Positions 1 to 11,123 of a stretch of 64,000 bases of DNA are shown here, in pieces. This DNA comes from Mycoplasma suis str. Illinois (GTDB taxonomy: Bacteria > Bacillota_I > Bacilli_A > Mycoplasmatales > Mycoplasmoidaceae). The notes below the pieces were generated by a model, which was not told the DNA's origin, searched no databases, and was given only the letters and a program-made list of their open reading frames with translations. The stretch is from contig NC_015155.1 of the NCBI RefSeq assembly GCF_000179035.2, forward strand, positions 434,001-498,000, given 5' to 3'. Numbering within the stretch: position 1 is the first letter of the stretch; every line of letters starts with the position of its first letter. The position numbers were made by a program, and so were the translations under genes.

Positions 1-364
1 TTATTTCCCTGTCTCTCTTATTTAAGAGAAGATAGGAAATAAACTTCTGAGTCTTTCCACTATAGTTAGAAACTATTACTTTATTTAGTTTTTCCTGCAG
101 GAAAAACAAAAACTTATCTGCCTTTATAGCACTCCCTATGTAATTGGATGAATACATCCAAATACAGAAAAATAAGAATATAAAACAAGACCTAACACAG
201 GTCTTGGTTAAGTCTAATTCAAAGACATATATGAATAATAAGAAGGGTGGAACAAATAAAATAATGTGCCACTTAAAAATAGGAATAAAAGAAAAGAATA
301 CAAGAAGTAGTGAGTAGAAAACTCACTCAACTTCAGAGAAAGAGAATGATTTCTTCTTAAGCAA
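1..364 (-). CDS. Membrane protein, N-terminal part, possibly ComEC/Rec2-like (runs off window)
   Basis: This frame stays open to the window edge and has no ATG. An in-frame TAA at 374-376 belongs to the upstream gene, so the first usable codon is TTG at 364. The visible 121 residues hold at least three hydrophobic segments, then a stretch like EKLNKVIVSNYSGKTQKF followed by hydrophobic residues and KRDRE. That order resembles the N-terminal region of ComEC-type DNA-uptake proteins, where a short helix precedes the first conserved membrane block. The resemblance is weak. It starts 10 bp after the preceding gene, suggesting co-transcription with valS. Confidence 0.45.
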
Positions 365-373
365 TTCATTCTC

Positions 374-871
374 TTAATATCTAGAAAATAATTTTTTAGC
401 TAAATCTTTGAGAGAAAGATTTAATTTGGAATTAAAGTATTTCTCTCAAAAAGTGTTGTAACACACTATTGCTAGTATTCAGTAGAGAATAAATCCCATA
501 ATTGTTACTGCAAAGAAAGACAGTACAGGTCTTTCCTGTACTTTATATTTCCAGTAAACTGCATACTTATCTACATTATTTAAAGCTAGTGTGTCTATAG
601 CATAGAACACTAGCAATATTGTGTTTATAAGAATTAAAGTTCCAAGAATGACTCATCCAAAAATAGATAGATTTTTTAAATATGGAAAAAATCTACTGAA
701 AGATGGAAAGTTTTTGGATCAGTCCATTTTCGGAAAAGAATACAGAGATCAAATAAGTATTAAAGCTATAGAGGGAATAGTTAATCAGTAAAACATCATT
801 AATAATCTAGTAGCTAGATAGATATCTCCTGAATTATCTATCATTTGCTGACCATTGTTAAAGAAGATCAT
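374..871 (-). CDS. Hypothetical membrane protein, 165 aa
   Basis: ATG start at 871, TAA stop. The protein begins MIFFNNGQQMIDNSGDIYLA and has about three membrane helices: residues ~25-45, ~70-95 and ~120-140. The C-terminal tail is basic (ending LAKKLFSRY). Several Trp codons are TGA. It lies 36 bp downstream of valS and directly upstream of the ComEC-like fragment, so the three probably form one transcript. I do not recognise the family. Confidence 0.7.
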
Positions 872-907
872 TTAGATCTTCTTTACAAATTAACTACTGA
901 GTAGATA

Positions 908-3409
908 CTATAGTTGAGAATTTAGTTCTGAATAGAACTCAAATTCTGAAAGATAATCTTGATATTTTCTCTTTTCTTCTAGTATTAATTCTTCTGGAGC
1001 GTTAGAACAGAAAGATTCTCTAGAAAGTATCTTTCTGGATCTTTCAACTTCAGAAGAATATTTAGAAAGTTCTTTTGAAACAAATTCTTTATATTTGTCT
1101 TTTGGCAAATCATCTATTAGAAGTTCAAAATAGAGTTTTCCAACTTTAACAGTCGGGAAATGAGAAAGATCTCTCTTTTTCTCTAGTGAGACTAAAGTTT
1201 GATTTAGTCTCCTGAAATATGGATTTAATTCTTCTATCTGCTTTTTAAATGAAGCGGAGCTAAGAGAAGAAACTATTCTGAACTTAACTTCTTTTGAGAA
1301 GTCAAGTTCGAGAGAGTGATAAAGTTGTCTAACTTTTTTCATGTATTCGAAAAATCAGGACCCTTCATCTGTTTTTTTAGATCATTTTTTTGGATAAAAA
1401 ATTGAGTAAAAAACAGATTCAAGCTCTCTATTAAATAGTTTTTTATAGTATTTTTCAGAAAATTCTGTAATAAAAGGATATAGTATTCTGCAACTTAACT
1501 CAGTTATGTAAGCTAAAAACTTAATACTATTTTCTTCTCCCTGTCATTCCAGTTTTAGGAGCTCTAAAAACTGGTTAGATACTTTCTCAGTAAAGAAAGT
1601 AACTATTAATTTAGTTAGAGAAGAAAAATCATAAGAAGAGAAGAGTTCTTCTAGTTCTTCTGAAAGAAAACTAAATTCTCTAATAATTCATCTTTCAGCT
1701 CAACTAAGATTTTGGAAGTCAAACTTTATTTGCTTTTCTTCTCCAAAGAATAAAGATTGACTTCCACTCAATTTACTTTCAAAAAATTTGAAAAGGTGTT
1801 CCAATTTGTGAATAAAGTTAATTGGTTTTTGAAAAATATTTTCAGAATATTTGATATCCCTATCAAAGTGTGTGTTTGATAGGAAAGCAAATCTAATTAC
1901 ATCTGAAGAATATTTACTATATAGTTCCTCCGGGAGAATTCCATTTCCCAGAGACTTAGACATTTTTTCTCCCTTAGAGTTTCTAAGTATTCCATGTAAA
2001 AAAATATTTTTAAATGGAGGTTTAGCGTTGAAATGAAGGGAAAGATATATCATTCTTGAAATTCAAGGAAATAATATATCTTTCCCTGAAACTAGAGTAG
2101 AAAAGGGGAAAAATCTATCCCTTAATTTAGGAGAGCCTAAAAAAACAATATCTGGTCAAAGACCAGAAGAAAATCAAGTATCTAGAGCTATTTCCTCTGA
2201 TATAAATTGATCTTGATCATTTATATCGGGATTAACTCTATATTTTCTGAACTTCTTATCGTAAGCCATATTCACTTTTATTCCTCAGCTTATCTGTCTA
2301 GATAAGCATCAATCTTCAGTATTATCTAGATAATCTAGAAGTCTATCCTTCTGCGAGGAAGGATAGATATTTAACTTAAATTTCCCAGATCTTATTATTT
2401 TTGCTGCTAACTGAGCTAACTTAGAGGCAGCAAGAAATCATTGCTCAGTTAGAAGTTTTTCTACTAAAGTATTACTTTTTTCAGAGTAAGACAATCTAGT
2501 CTTATAGTCTTCTATTCTTTCTAATTCTCCTGTAGACTGAAGTCAGTCTACAATTTCTGATCTAGCTTCTAATCTATCTTTACCGAAGAATTGGCAAGCT
2601 ACTTCAAGTAGCTTCCCATTTATATCAAATACTTCTATTTGATCTAGTGAGTACTTTTCCTTAAGTTCTCAGTCTATACTGTCATGTGCTGGAGTACATT
2701 TCATGACTCCAGTACCAAATTCCTGAGAAATAGAATTATCAGCTAGTACAGGAATTTCTCTTTTAATTCCCGGAATATAAACCTTTTTGGAGATAAAAGA
2801 AGAATATCTTTTATCTTCTGGATGAACAAATACAGCTACATCTCCAAAAATTGTTTCAATTCTGGATGTAGCTACCAAAAGATATTTGTCACTATCATCT
2901 GTGAAGTAATACTTTAGGTAATAAAGCTTTGAATTTTCTTCTCTGTGTATTACTTCACAGTCAGCTAAAACTTCTTGTAACTTAATGTCTCAATTAACTA
3001 ATTTCTTTTTCTTATAAATTAGTCCCTGAGAAAACAGGGACAAGAATTTTTTTAATACAAAAGATTTAGATTGTTCTTCTAATGTATATCTAGCTTTAGA
3101 GATATCCATAGAAGAAGTAATGAGACTGAATTGAGAGAAGATTTTTTCTCTCAATTCAGTTGCATACTTATTCATTTCTTCTAAATATTCTTCAGGACTT
3201 AAATGAGAGAATTTCTCCCTGAAAAGGGAATCAAACTTTGACTGGAATGAAATTCCAGCATGATCAACTCCTATAGCTCAATAGGAGAAATATTTTCTTA
3301 TAGTTGATCACTTATATCTGAAGTCCTGTAAAACAATGTTTCACAGGTGACCTAGGTGTAAAGTACCTGTAAGGTTAGGGGGAGGAAGAAGAAGTGAGTA
3401 ACAACTCAC
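908..3409 (-). CDS. valS: Valyl-tRNA synthetase
   Basis: Class I aminoacyl-tRNA synthetase that charges tRNA-Val. Read with TGA as Trp it is one 833-residue frame. The nucleotide-binding motif is PPPNLTGTLHLGH near residues 9-21 and the second signature is KMSKS at about 482-486. The editing domain contains VATSRIETIFGD and GTGVMKCTPAHD, diagnostic of ValS rather than IleS or LeuS. The C-terminal ~150 residues are the charged coiled arm that binds tRNA. The start is a GTG at 3409, two codons after an in-frame TAA, leaving only 8 residues before the PPPN motif; most ValS proteins have some 40. Either the N-terminus is really short or a non-standard start lies elsewhere. Confidence 0.95.
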
Positions 3410-3426
3410 TTTTTCTTAACTAAGCA

Positions 3427-3678
3427 CTAATTCTGCTTATTTACAGCTGCCAATAATTGTTTTATTTGTCTTTCAGTAGGAGTTCTTCCTAATTGTCTAT
3501 AAAGCTCTCTCACTTGAGAAGCTTTAATTCAATTCTCTCTAGGATCTTTTTTATATCTCTTAACAGCTGCACTCCATCCTAAATAGAGTCCCATAATAAA
3601 TACAAGAACAAGACCAACAGCTCAACCTATGTGAGTACCCGCACTATCTTCAAAAAACAATACAAAAAAGTTAAACAT
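3427..3678 (-). CDS. UPF0154 (YneF-like) small membrane protein, 83 aa
   Basis: ATG start. There is one N-terminal membrane helix (residues ~18-38), then a basic region and a C-terminal block, RELYRQLGRTPTERQIKQL, that matches the UPF0154/YneF signature (a one-helix protein with a conserved RQ.GRxP..rQI domain) common in Firmicutes and mycoplasmas. The role is unknown in the family. It ends 17 bp before the valS GTG and probably leads that operon. Confidence 0.75.
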
Positions 3679-3683
3679 ATTAA

Positions 3684-3803
3684 TTACTTACTACTCTTTT
3701 TCTTTTTGTTATTTAACTTCCATCCTAAAACTATTCCAATAATGAAAGCTGCCACTATACCTACTCCTCAACCAATTTGATCTCCATTAAAGAAAATGAG
3801 CAA
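3684..3803 (-). CDS. Tiny one-helix protein related to the UPF0154 N-terminus, 39 aa
   Basis: TTG start at 3803 after an in-frame TAA. It is a single helix with GDQIGWGVGIVAAFIIGI, then LGWKLNNKKKKSSK. The Gly-Trp-x-Val-Gly and Leu-Gly-Trp positions match residues 17-40 of the UPF0154 neighbour, so it looks like a truncated duplicate that lost the C-terminal block. It ends 5 bp upstream of that gene. Confidence 0.5.
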
Positions 3804-3811
3804 AAGTTAAA

Positions 3812-3934
3812 TTACTTTTTCTTTTTTCTCTTATTTGCTAATTTTCAACCTAGAATCATTCCCATTATGAATGCTGAAACTAATCCAACCCCTCATCCAA
3901 TATGTTCTCCAGTTTGGAAGAAAACAAAACTTAG
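3812..3934 (-). CDS. Second tiny one-helix paralogue, no canonical start
   Basis: This ORF between TAA stops has the same GEHIGWGVGLVSAFIMGM helix and LGWKLANKRKKKK tail as the neighbour at 3684-3803. There is no ATG, GTG or TTG between the upstream TAA and the helix; the first codons are CTA AGT TTT GTT. The start is therefore unknown, or a near-cognate codon is used. The conserved match to two neighbours argues that it is, or recently was, coding. Confidence 0.35.
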
Positions 3935-3969
3935 TTAAAAAAATAAACCTACAAGTATAAATTTAGTTT

Positions 3970-5052
3970 CTAAATTTTCCCTAAGCAAGAAGAAACAAGT
4001 TCTTCTGGCTTTAAATTTCTATCTTCATATTTTTTATATAGAGAATCAAAATTACACTTTTGATTCTCTTGAGAGGAATTTTCTTTCTTTAATTCAATAG
4101 GAAAAGTTTTGATTTCAAAGCTTAATTCTTTTTCTTGTCCACTGGAGTGACTATGTCCAGAATTTTCTAAATTAACTTTTTTAGGATTAGCTGAATAATC
4201 ATAGAGGGAATAAATATAGTTTCCCTCTATAGTTCCTTCTTTAAAAGTACTTTCATTAATTTCTTGAGAAGTTGTGTTAGAATTTTGAACTTCTGAAGTT
4301 ACAGAAGATTGACTTGCGACACTAGTTTTTAAGCGGACATTCAAAACAGAAGGAGATAATAGACAACTTTTTGAATCACTAAATGGAGAAGAAAATAATC
4401 TAGTTAGTGCAGAAAAATTATTTTTAGCTGAAAAGTTACAAGCTTTCGATAACTTTTCATGCAAACTTCTGTCATTTGAAGAAGAGGGTCTCAAGTGTTC
4501 TGGACCTTCTTCTTCAAATAGAAAAAGCATATTAATTGCATGTTGTAACTTTATTCACTTAGTTAGTAGATGTAGGAAAAAACCTACATCTACTTTCTTG
4601 TCTTTTTCTGAATTTCCATAAAAATAATTTAGATTGCAATCTTGAGTTCCTGAAGAGTCACTATTGGACACTTGACTAACTGAAGAGGTAGTCAAGTCTT
4701 GTTCTTGTTTAGTGTTTAAGCAATATCTGTAATAATTAGTTCTCCCTAAATATTTAAGTGGAATTTCTACAGTCATAGATTTGATTGTTTCACTTTGAGT
4801 AACTGGTTCTTGATTTACTTGCTGAATGTTATAGAGGTTTGAAAGACTTTGCTGTGAATTAAAAGAAGCTGAAGAACTTGCAGTCTGTTTTGACTGAGAA
4901 GAAGGTATTTCGAAAAATAGTCTTACTTTAGTGTAAAGACCATTTAATGATGAATGAGTTCAATTTAAGTTATTTTGTGAACTCATTCAAAAAAATCAAG
5001 AAAACATTGGGAGACCCGTAAGGAACAGCAAGAAAGATCCTTTGAAGTGCAT
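3970..5052 (-). CDS. Family 1 anchored protein A, 360 aa
   Basis: ATG start (MHFKGSFLLFLTGLPMF), with a short hydrophobic anchor at residues 5-22. The rest is polar and Ser/Asn/Gln-rich. It keeps family landmarks: a Tyr-Arg-Tyr-Cys motif near residue 105 in place of the FCIP of the others, a segment with YSLYDYSANPK, and a C-terminal Cys (SSCLGKI). Unlike most members its G tract is not in the ORF but 14 bp upstream of the ATG. It is the last and most divergent gene of the A-K array. Function unknown; a surface role is inferred from the anchor and copy number. Confidence 0.75.
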
Positions 5053-5065
5053 AAATCTTTAATTG

Positions 5066-5074
5066 CCCCCCCCC
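5066..5074 (-). repeat. G9 tract upstream of gene A
   Basis: Nine G on the coding strand, followed by CAATTAAAGATTT and then the ATG of gene A. No frame through the tract joins the gene A frame, so a length change cannot act by frameshift here. Confidence 0.8.
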
Positions 5075-5144
5075 AGCAAGTTCTTATTGTTGATTATTTT
5101 CGTCACTCAATTTAAATAATCACTTGTGGCTAAAAATTCTAGTA

Positions 5145-6296
5145 TTATCTCCTTGACTTACGTTGTGAGGGGGGGCATTTGTCCTCAAATTCTTTCTTAT
5201 TCTTTACAGATCTTTCTTCTACTAACTTATACATCTCTTCTAATTGACAAGTTCCAGCATTTTTAAGTGAGTACTTTCTTTTTGAATCGAATTTAAAAAG
5301 AAGTACTTTACTTTCTATCTTTTTGATATTTGCTCAATAATCAAAAAGAGAATAATTTAAATTTCCAGAGAAATTTCCCTTAGAAATTACTTCTTTAGTA
5401 ATTTTTGAGGAAATATCTTCATTAGTTTGTTGTGATTGTTGCTGAACAGCAGCAACATTATTTTCTAATCCAGAAGCAGAAAGATCTAGAGTAACTTTCA
5501 TAGTTGTAGGAGCAAGTAAACACTTCTTTCTTTTTCAGGAAGTAGTAAAAAATAACTCATCTAGTAATTTTTTGGGATCATCAGTTTCCAAAGAACAATC
5601 TGTTTTGATTGTTTGCAATTTTTGTGACAATCCATTTCCACTAGAAGAATCTCTTCTAGTTCTTCCTCCATTTTCTTTTTTCTCAAAACCTGTTTCTTTG
5701 TCATAAATAGACATCATGTTACCTACATGCTCTACTTGTATATATCTAGTAAGTAAATGCAAAAGATGTTTAATAACTTCTATATTTTCCTCCCTAGAGT
5801 AACCAACCCATTCTGGATTACAAGGAGTAAAACTTTGACTTGAAGATGAAGAGGAAGCGCTAGCAGATGCTGCGGCGGCCGAAGCTGCAGGTTGCTTTTT
5901 CTTCAGAATAGATCCTTCCGGCAAACAAAATTTTTGTCAATCTAATCTATTTAGGTTTTTTAAAGAAAGTTCAGCAATTAACGCTGGAACTTTCTTATTT
6001 TGTTGTTGGCCTGAAGTAGAAACTTGATGCGGTTGACTATTTACTTGCATAATTTGATAACTATTAGAGGCTCCTCAGGAGCCTCCGGAAGATGTTGTAG
6101 TTTGAGTTAGCTTATTTAATTCTTTAGGTAATCCATCAATGTAAAGTCTTACTCTTGTAGTTAATCCTTTAGCTTCACTTAACTTAAAAGGATCAGTTTT
6201 TCCGTTTGAAGAGAAAAAGCTGATACTAAATAAAGGAACAGAAAATAGAGCAAGAAGGGATGGACCCTTTAAAAAAGATAAGCTAAAAGGGTTCAT
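5145..6296 (-). CDS. Family 1 anchored protein B, 383 aa
   Basis: ATG start with an N-terminal anchor (LKGPSLLALFSVPLFSISFF). Then come LTTRVRLYIDGLP, a stretch ending in CLPEGSILKK, a Ser/Ala run (residues ~133-150), the family block VEHVGNMMSIYDKE, a KCLLAP motif and YSLFDYW. There is no G tract near the anchor; instead a C7 run on the coding strand (5169-5175) encodes part of the tail, EDKCPPSQRKSRR. A length change there would alter only the last ~10 residues. Closest relative is gene D. Confidence 0.8.
5169..5175 (-). repeat. C7 tract near the 3' end of gene B
   Basis: TGCCCCCCC on the coding strand is the exact reverse complement of the usual GGGGGGGCA element. It lies about 8 codons before the stop of gene B and 94 bp upstream of the G9 tract of gene A, so the two could pair. 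Confidence 0.8.
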
Positions 6297-6402
6297 CTCA
6301 ATATATTTATATGTATCTTATAAAGGAAATTATTCTTTCCTTTATTTGGAAAATAACCAATAAGGACTTAACCCTTATTGGTTTTAGAGGAAAATTATTT
6401 AA

Positions 6403-7557
6403 TTAACGGCTTGTGTTTGAGCCTTCTTGTGAATTAATTACTCCGGATTGTTCTGACTTTTTATCGGGAAAATTTTTTAACTCTAATTTATCAAACTCAA
6501 GAGAATAATAATTCTTATTCAAGAAAGTTAAATTCTTATCTTTCTTTTTGTCCTCCTCTGTTAGAGGGGACAAAGAATATTTATTTCCTGTTTTTACTGT
6601 AAATGTCTTTGAAGGTCTTTTTATTACCTTTGTGTTTTGTTGCAATTCATTTGAAGTTATTTCTGAAGGAAATAAATCAATAAGGTATGAATAATCTATT
6701 CTTCCCTGAAGTTCTCCCCTTTTATATAGAAAATCAGAATTTACTTCAATATTTTGATTTTGGATCGTACCACTATCAGAATTTTGATTAGCATCTTTCC
6801 TCAAATTAAGCTTTACTCTTAAGGATTTAGGGAAAAGGGAGCATTTCTCTTTTCCTTCTATGGAATTCAGGAATAGATCTTTCAAAACATTTTTATTTCC
6901 TGAAGAAGTTAATTCACAATCTTTTTTGATTTCCCAAGTTTTCTTGGAATCTTTTTCTTTTTGATCTTTACCTTTCTCTTTGAATTCAATTTCTGAATTC
7001 TCTAAAAATAGAACATTGTAGGCATGTTCTACTTGAAGGAATTTAGAGAATTCTTTTATTAAAAAGTCAATAAGTTCTGTTTTGGAATCATTTCCTCATC
7101 AGAAAGAACTTTCTAAATGTTTTCAATCATTACATTCATCTCGCCTTGAATTGCCGGAAGATTGAACTTCATTTCTTTGAACTGAAGTTTGTTGAGCTTC
7201 AGGTTTTCCTAACTCCCCATTTTTAGGAATACAAAACTTATGTAGATCTTGTCTATTTAAATCCCTCAAATCTAGATCAACCATTAGAATTGGTTTTTTC
7301 TTGTCATGAGTCTGAGATTGATTATCTCCATTAGATTGTTGCTGATTAACTAAAGAAAACTTAACACTTCCATTGTCTTCTTGAGATACTTTTAGATCAT
7401 CAGAAAACAAATATACTCTTGTTTTCTGATTATTTCCAGGATTTTGAATCTTCAATTTAGAGTGAGAAGGTTCAAGAAGATACATTCCTGCAACAGGAAC
7501 AGAGAAAAGAGCTAACAGAGGCAATCCCTTCAATACACCTGTTAAAGGAATTCTCAA
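6403..7557 (-). CDS. Family 1 anchored protein C, 384 aa
   Basis: TTG start (MRIPLTGVLKGLPLLALFSV), a hydrophobic anchor, then LEPSHSKLKIQ, a VYLFSDDLK strand, KFCIPKNGE, an RRDECND segment and the VEHAYNVLF block shared by the whole array. No G or C tract of 7 or more. Nearly the same as gene E, with which it shares motif order and spacing, while its neighbour B matches D. Confidence 0.8.
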
Positions 7558-7607
7558 GGACTAAAGAATACTAATTAAAAATTAAGTAAGTTTTCTCTAC
7601 TTAATTT

Positions 7608-8783
7608 TTATTTTTTGAGACTTTGAAGATGGTTTGATGATTGCCTGAGCAATTGATTTAATGGTTGGTTATAAGTTTTTTTACCTATTTTTCATCCTGG
7701 GGGGGGGCATTGCTCAAAAAACTTATCTTTAGTTAGATTTCTGTAGTCTACTAACTTGTAGATTGATTCCAATGTACAAGTTCCTGTAGTTAGAGCATAT
7801 TTTCTTTCTTTATTGAAAAACCTAAAAATAGGAATTTTCTTTTGATCGTTATTATTCCCATTTTTAGGGATCTTTCTTAATCCCCCTCAGTAATCAAATA
7901 GTCCATAATTTATATTTCCAGTAACTAATCCCTTAGAAATAATGTCCTTAGTTAAGGAATTAGATGATTGTGGTTCTTGATTTTTAGTTCTACCTTTTAG
8001 ATCTATGTTTACTTTCATAGTTACTGGAGAAAGTAAACAATGTTTTCTTTTTCAGGAAGTTGTGAAAAATAAATCAGTCAAAACTTCTTTAGTGGAAGTT
8101 TTGTCTAATTTACATTCACTCTTTAATTTTTCAGTGATTTGTCCATTATTACTTCCTCCATTGTTGTTGGGATAATGAGTTTTCTCATCATAAATAGCGA
8201 ACATGTTCGCTACATGATCTACTTGAATGAAAAGAGTTAATGTTTTCATTAAGTAATCTATAAGTTCTGAATTTTCTCTAGTTCTATCTTTAGAGTAACT
8301 TAATCACTCTGGAGTACAGAGTGATATTTGATTTTGAGTAGATTGGGTTGAAGATGCTGCGGCCGCAGCAGCTGCATTATTATTTATTTTCTTCAAAATA
8401 GATCCTTCTGGTAAGCAGAACTTTTGTCAATCTAATCTATTTAAGTTTTTTAGAGAAAGTTCAGCAATAAGTGCTGGAGTTCTTTGATTTTTTGGTTGAG
8501 GTTGTGGAGAAGAAACCTGTTGATTATCAACTTTCATAATTTGATAATTGTTAGAAGGATCAGAAATGCCCCCCCCGAGAACGGAGGTGGCAGAAACTAT
8601 TTGATTTTGTTCTGGCAGTCCATCTATATAAAGTCTTACTCTAGTAGTCAATCCACTGGCTTTACCTAGTTTAAAGGGATCAGTTTCTTTGGAATTTGAA
8701 TAGAAACTGATCCCAAATATAGGTAAAGAAAATAAAGCTAGAAAAGATGTACCTTTTAAAAAAGGTAAGCTAAAAAACTTCAT
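7608..8783 (-). CDS. Family 1 anchored protein D with two homopolymer tracts, 391 aa, ON
   Basis: ATG start (MKFFSLPFLKGTSFLALFSL). The layout is as in gene B, including LTTRVRLYIDGLPE, an Ala-rich run, VDHVANMFAIYDEK and a basic Trp-Lys-Arg-Lys-His-Cys motif. A G8 tract at 8569-8576 encodes Gly-Gly-Gly near residue 70 and is in frame. A second tract, C9 on the coding strand at 7699-7707, encodes CPPPGW near the end. Compared with B, the frame after it continues about 30 residues further (ending HLQSLKK). Gain or loss at the first tract would stop the protein early; at the second it would swap the tail. Confidence 0.8.
7699..7707 (-). repeat. C9 tract near the 3' end of gene D
   Basis: TGC followed by Cs on the coding strand (GGGGGGGGGCATT on the plus strand), at the position of the C7 run of gene B. 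It is inverted relative to the anchor-proximal tracts. Confidence 0.8.
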
Positions 8784-8865
8784 TCAAGTTTATTTTCATG
8801 TATCCAATAAAGGAAAATCTTTTCCTTTATTTAATGTTTCTACTTTTTAATTAGGAAAGAATTTT

Positions 8866-9969
8866 TTATTTAGATGTTTGATTTCCATTGGTTTGATTAG
8901 AAGATTTTTTAACTTGAAAATCTTCTAATTTCAAAGTATTGAATTGGTAAGAATAATATTTCTTGTCCAGATAAGTTAAATCTTTTTCTTTATCTTTCTC
9001 CTCTAATGGGGAGAAAGAATATTTATGTCCTGACTTAACAATAAATGAAATGGGCTTATCTTCTTTGCCCTTTACTTCTTTTTTGTTTTTCTTCTCGAAA
9101 AGAGAGTAAGTTATTCTTCCCTGAACAACACCTTGTTTGTAAATTTCATCCAATGACAACGGTTTTCGCTGAGAATCTAAAGAAACAAGATTTTGACTAT
9201 TTTCTTTTTTCAAATTTATTTTCAACTTCATGGAAGTAGGAATTGCTTTGCATTCTGACTTTTTTCCTCCAGAATTTAAAAATAAGTTTCTCAAAACATT
9301 CTCATTTTTAACTCCATCTTTTTGTGAATCTAGAGAAATTCCGCATTTTTGCTTAATTTCTTGTAGTTTTGAAAGATTTTTAACATCTTTGTGTTCAAAT
9401 TCAACTTTTTGATTTTCTAATGCCAAAAAATTATAAGAATGTTCTACTTGAAGAAATTTTGAGAATTCACTTAAAAGAAAACTAATAAGTTCTGTTTTGG
9501 GGTCATTACCCCATCAGAAAGAACTTTCTACTTGCTTTCAATCACTACATTCTTCTTGTTTTGGGATTGAAGAATTTGTTCCTCCTTGCGATGAAGTTTG
9601 TTGTGTGGCTTGTTGAGGGTGATTGCTCTCAGTCTCTTTAGGTATGCAATATCTTTTTAGATCTTGTCTATTTAAGTCTTTAAGAGAAAGTTCAGCAACC
9701 AATATCGGCTTCTTCTTAGTATTTTGATTATTTTGAGTCGTTCCATTTTCTTTCTGTGTTGAAACAAACTTAACTCCCTGACCTTCATCTTGAGATATCT
9801 TCAAATCATCAGAAAACAAATAAATTTTTGTTTTCTGATTATTACCTAAATCTTGGATTTTTAATTTGGAATGAGAAGGTTCCAAAGCCAAAAAGCCTGT
9901 CACTGGAATAGCTGCAAGAGCCATTATAGGCAAAAATCCCTTTAGTAAGCCTACTAAAGGAATTCTCAA
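8866..9969 (-). CDS. Family 1 anchored protein E, 367 aa
   Basis: TTG start (MRIPLVGLLKGFLPIMALAA). It is a close paralogue of C, with LEPSHSKLKIQDLGNNQKT, IYLFSDDLK, YCIPKETE, an EECSD segment, then VEHSYNFLAL and KCGISLDS. No long G tract. With D it forms the second copy of the B-C pair. Confidence 0.8.
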
Positions 9970-10018
9970 AACTTAATAACTAATTATTTATAAATACAAA
10001 AACCTTTTTTAATTTTCA

Positions 10019-11075
10019 CTAAAGATTTTTGAAATTTTCTCATCTAAGCTCTCTGGACTCAGATAACTTTAATAGTTGTTCAAAATATTTACTTTCCAAA
10101 AGATAACCATGTCCAGTTTTGAAAGTAAATATTGTTGGTTTTGTATTACTACTTTGATTTTTTATTGGTTGTCCTCAGTAGTCATATAAGGCATAACTAA
10201 TTCTTCCCCTAAGAGATCCTCTCTTAGAGACAATATCTTTAGTTAATTGAGTTTGGGAACTACTCACTGACTGAACTTGAGAGCTTCCAGAATTTACATT
10301 CTTTATTTCTAATTGCATATTGGCCATCATCGGGGATGGAATACACTTCTTTTTTCTATGATCTGGAGATAAAAATAATTCTCCTAACGACTTTTTACTA
10401 ATATCTTCTAGCCCACAACTTTGTTTAAGTTGTTGTGTTTTTCCATTTCCTTGATTTTTCATTAAATTCAGAAAATTAGTTTCTTTTTCATAAAGAAGAA
10501 ACATGTTGTAAACATGTTCTACTTTCATAAAAGAAATTATTTTTCTCAATAAATATCTAATTAACTTAATTTGTTCATCTTCATTACTGTACGAGTAGTA
10601 AGGAAGATATTTTCATTCATTACATTCATTAGATTGTGCTTGAGGAGAAGAAGAGCTTGCAGTAGCTATTGCATTCTGTTGTTTTTTCAATACTGAATCA
10701 GAAGGAATGCAATATTTATGTCAATCATCTCTATTTAGGTATCTCAAAGAAAGATCAAAAAGTATTGCAGGTTTTTTGTTAGCTCCTGACTGTTCTTGAT
10801 TTTGAGAAACTTGCATTATTCTATTATCAAGTATTTGTTGCTGAGTGCCCCCCCCCAGCACCAACTGATGCAGCTTGAGCTACTCCATTTGTTCCATCAA
10901 ATCCTTTTAAAAATAAATTAACTCTAGTAGTGAATCCTCCAAGATCTTTAATCTGGAATTCTGTTCCAGATTGTTGAGTGGAGGAATCATAAAAATATAG
11001 ACCACCTAATATGGGGGCTAGAGTAACTGTCAATAGCGGAAATCCCTTAAAAGAAAATAAATTTAAAAATTTCAA
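10019..11075 (-). CDS. Family 1 anchored protein F, phase OFF (351 aa when ON)
   Basis: TTG start (MKFLNLFSFKGFPLLTVTLA), then an anchor and GGFTTRVNLFLKGFDG. The G9 tract at 10848-10856 puts the frame into a stop (TGA-Trp then TAA) just after AGGGHSATNT, giving ~83 residues. With 8 G the frame runs on through YCIPSDSVL, an SNECNEW segment, VEHVYNMFLLYEKE, KKCIPSP and YALYDYW to a TAG at 10019. The total length is one base more than a multiple of three, matching a single extra G. Confidence 0.8.
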
Positions 11076-11123
11076 TTCTTAAAAAAATTTAAGTTTTCGG
11101 GAATTTGAATTCCCGAAACTTAT

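Noticed and set aside
908-3409. Many in-frame TGA codons in valS as premature stops or selenocysteine
   Set aside because: They occur in nearly all genes at Trp positions of conserved motifs, so TGA is Trp in this organism.
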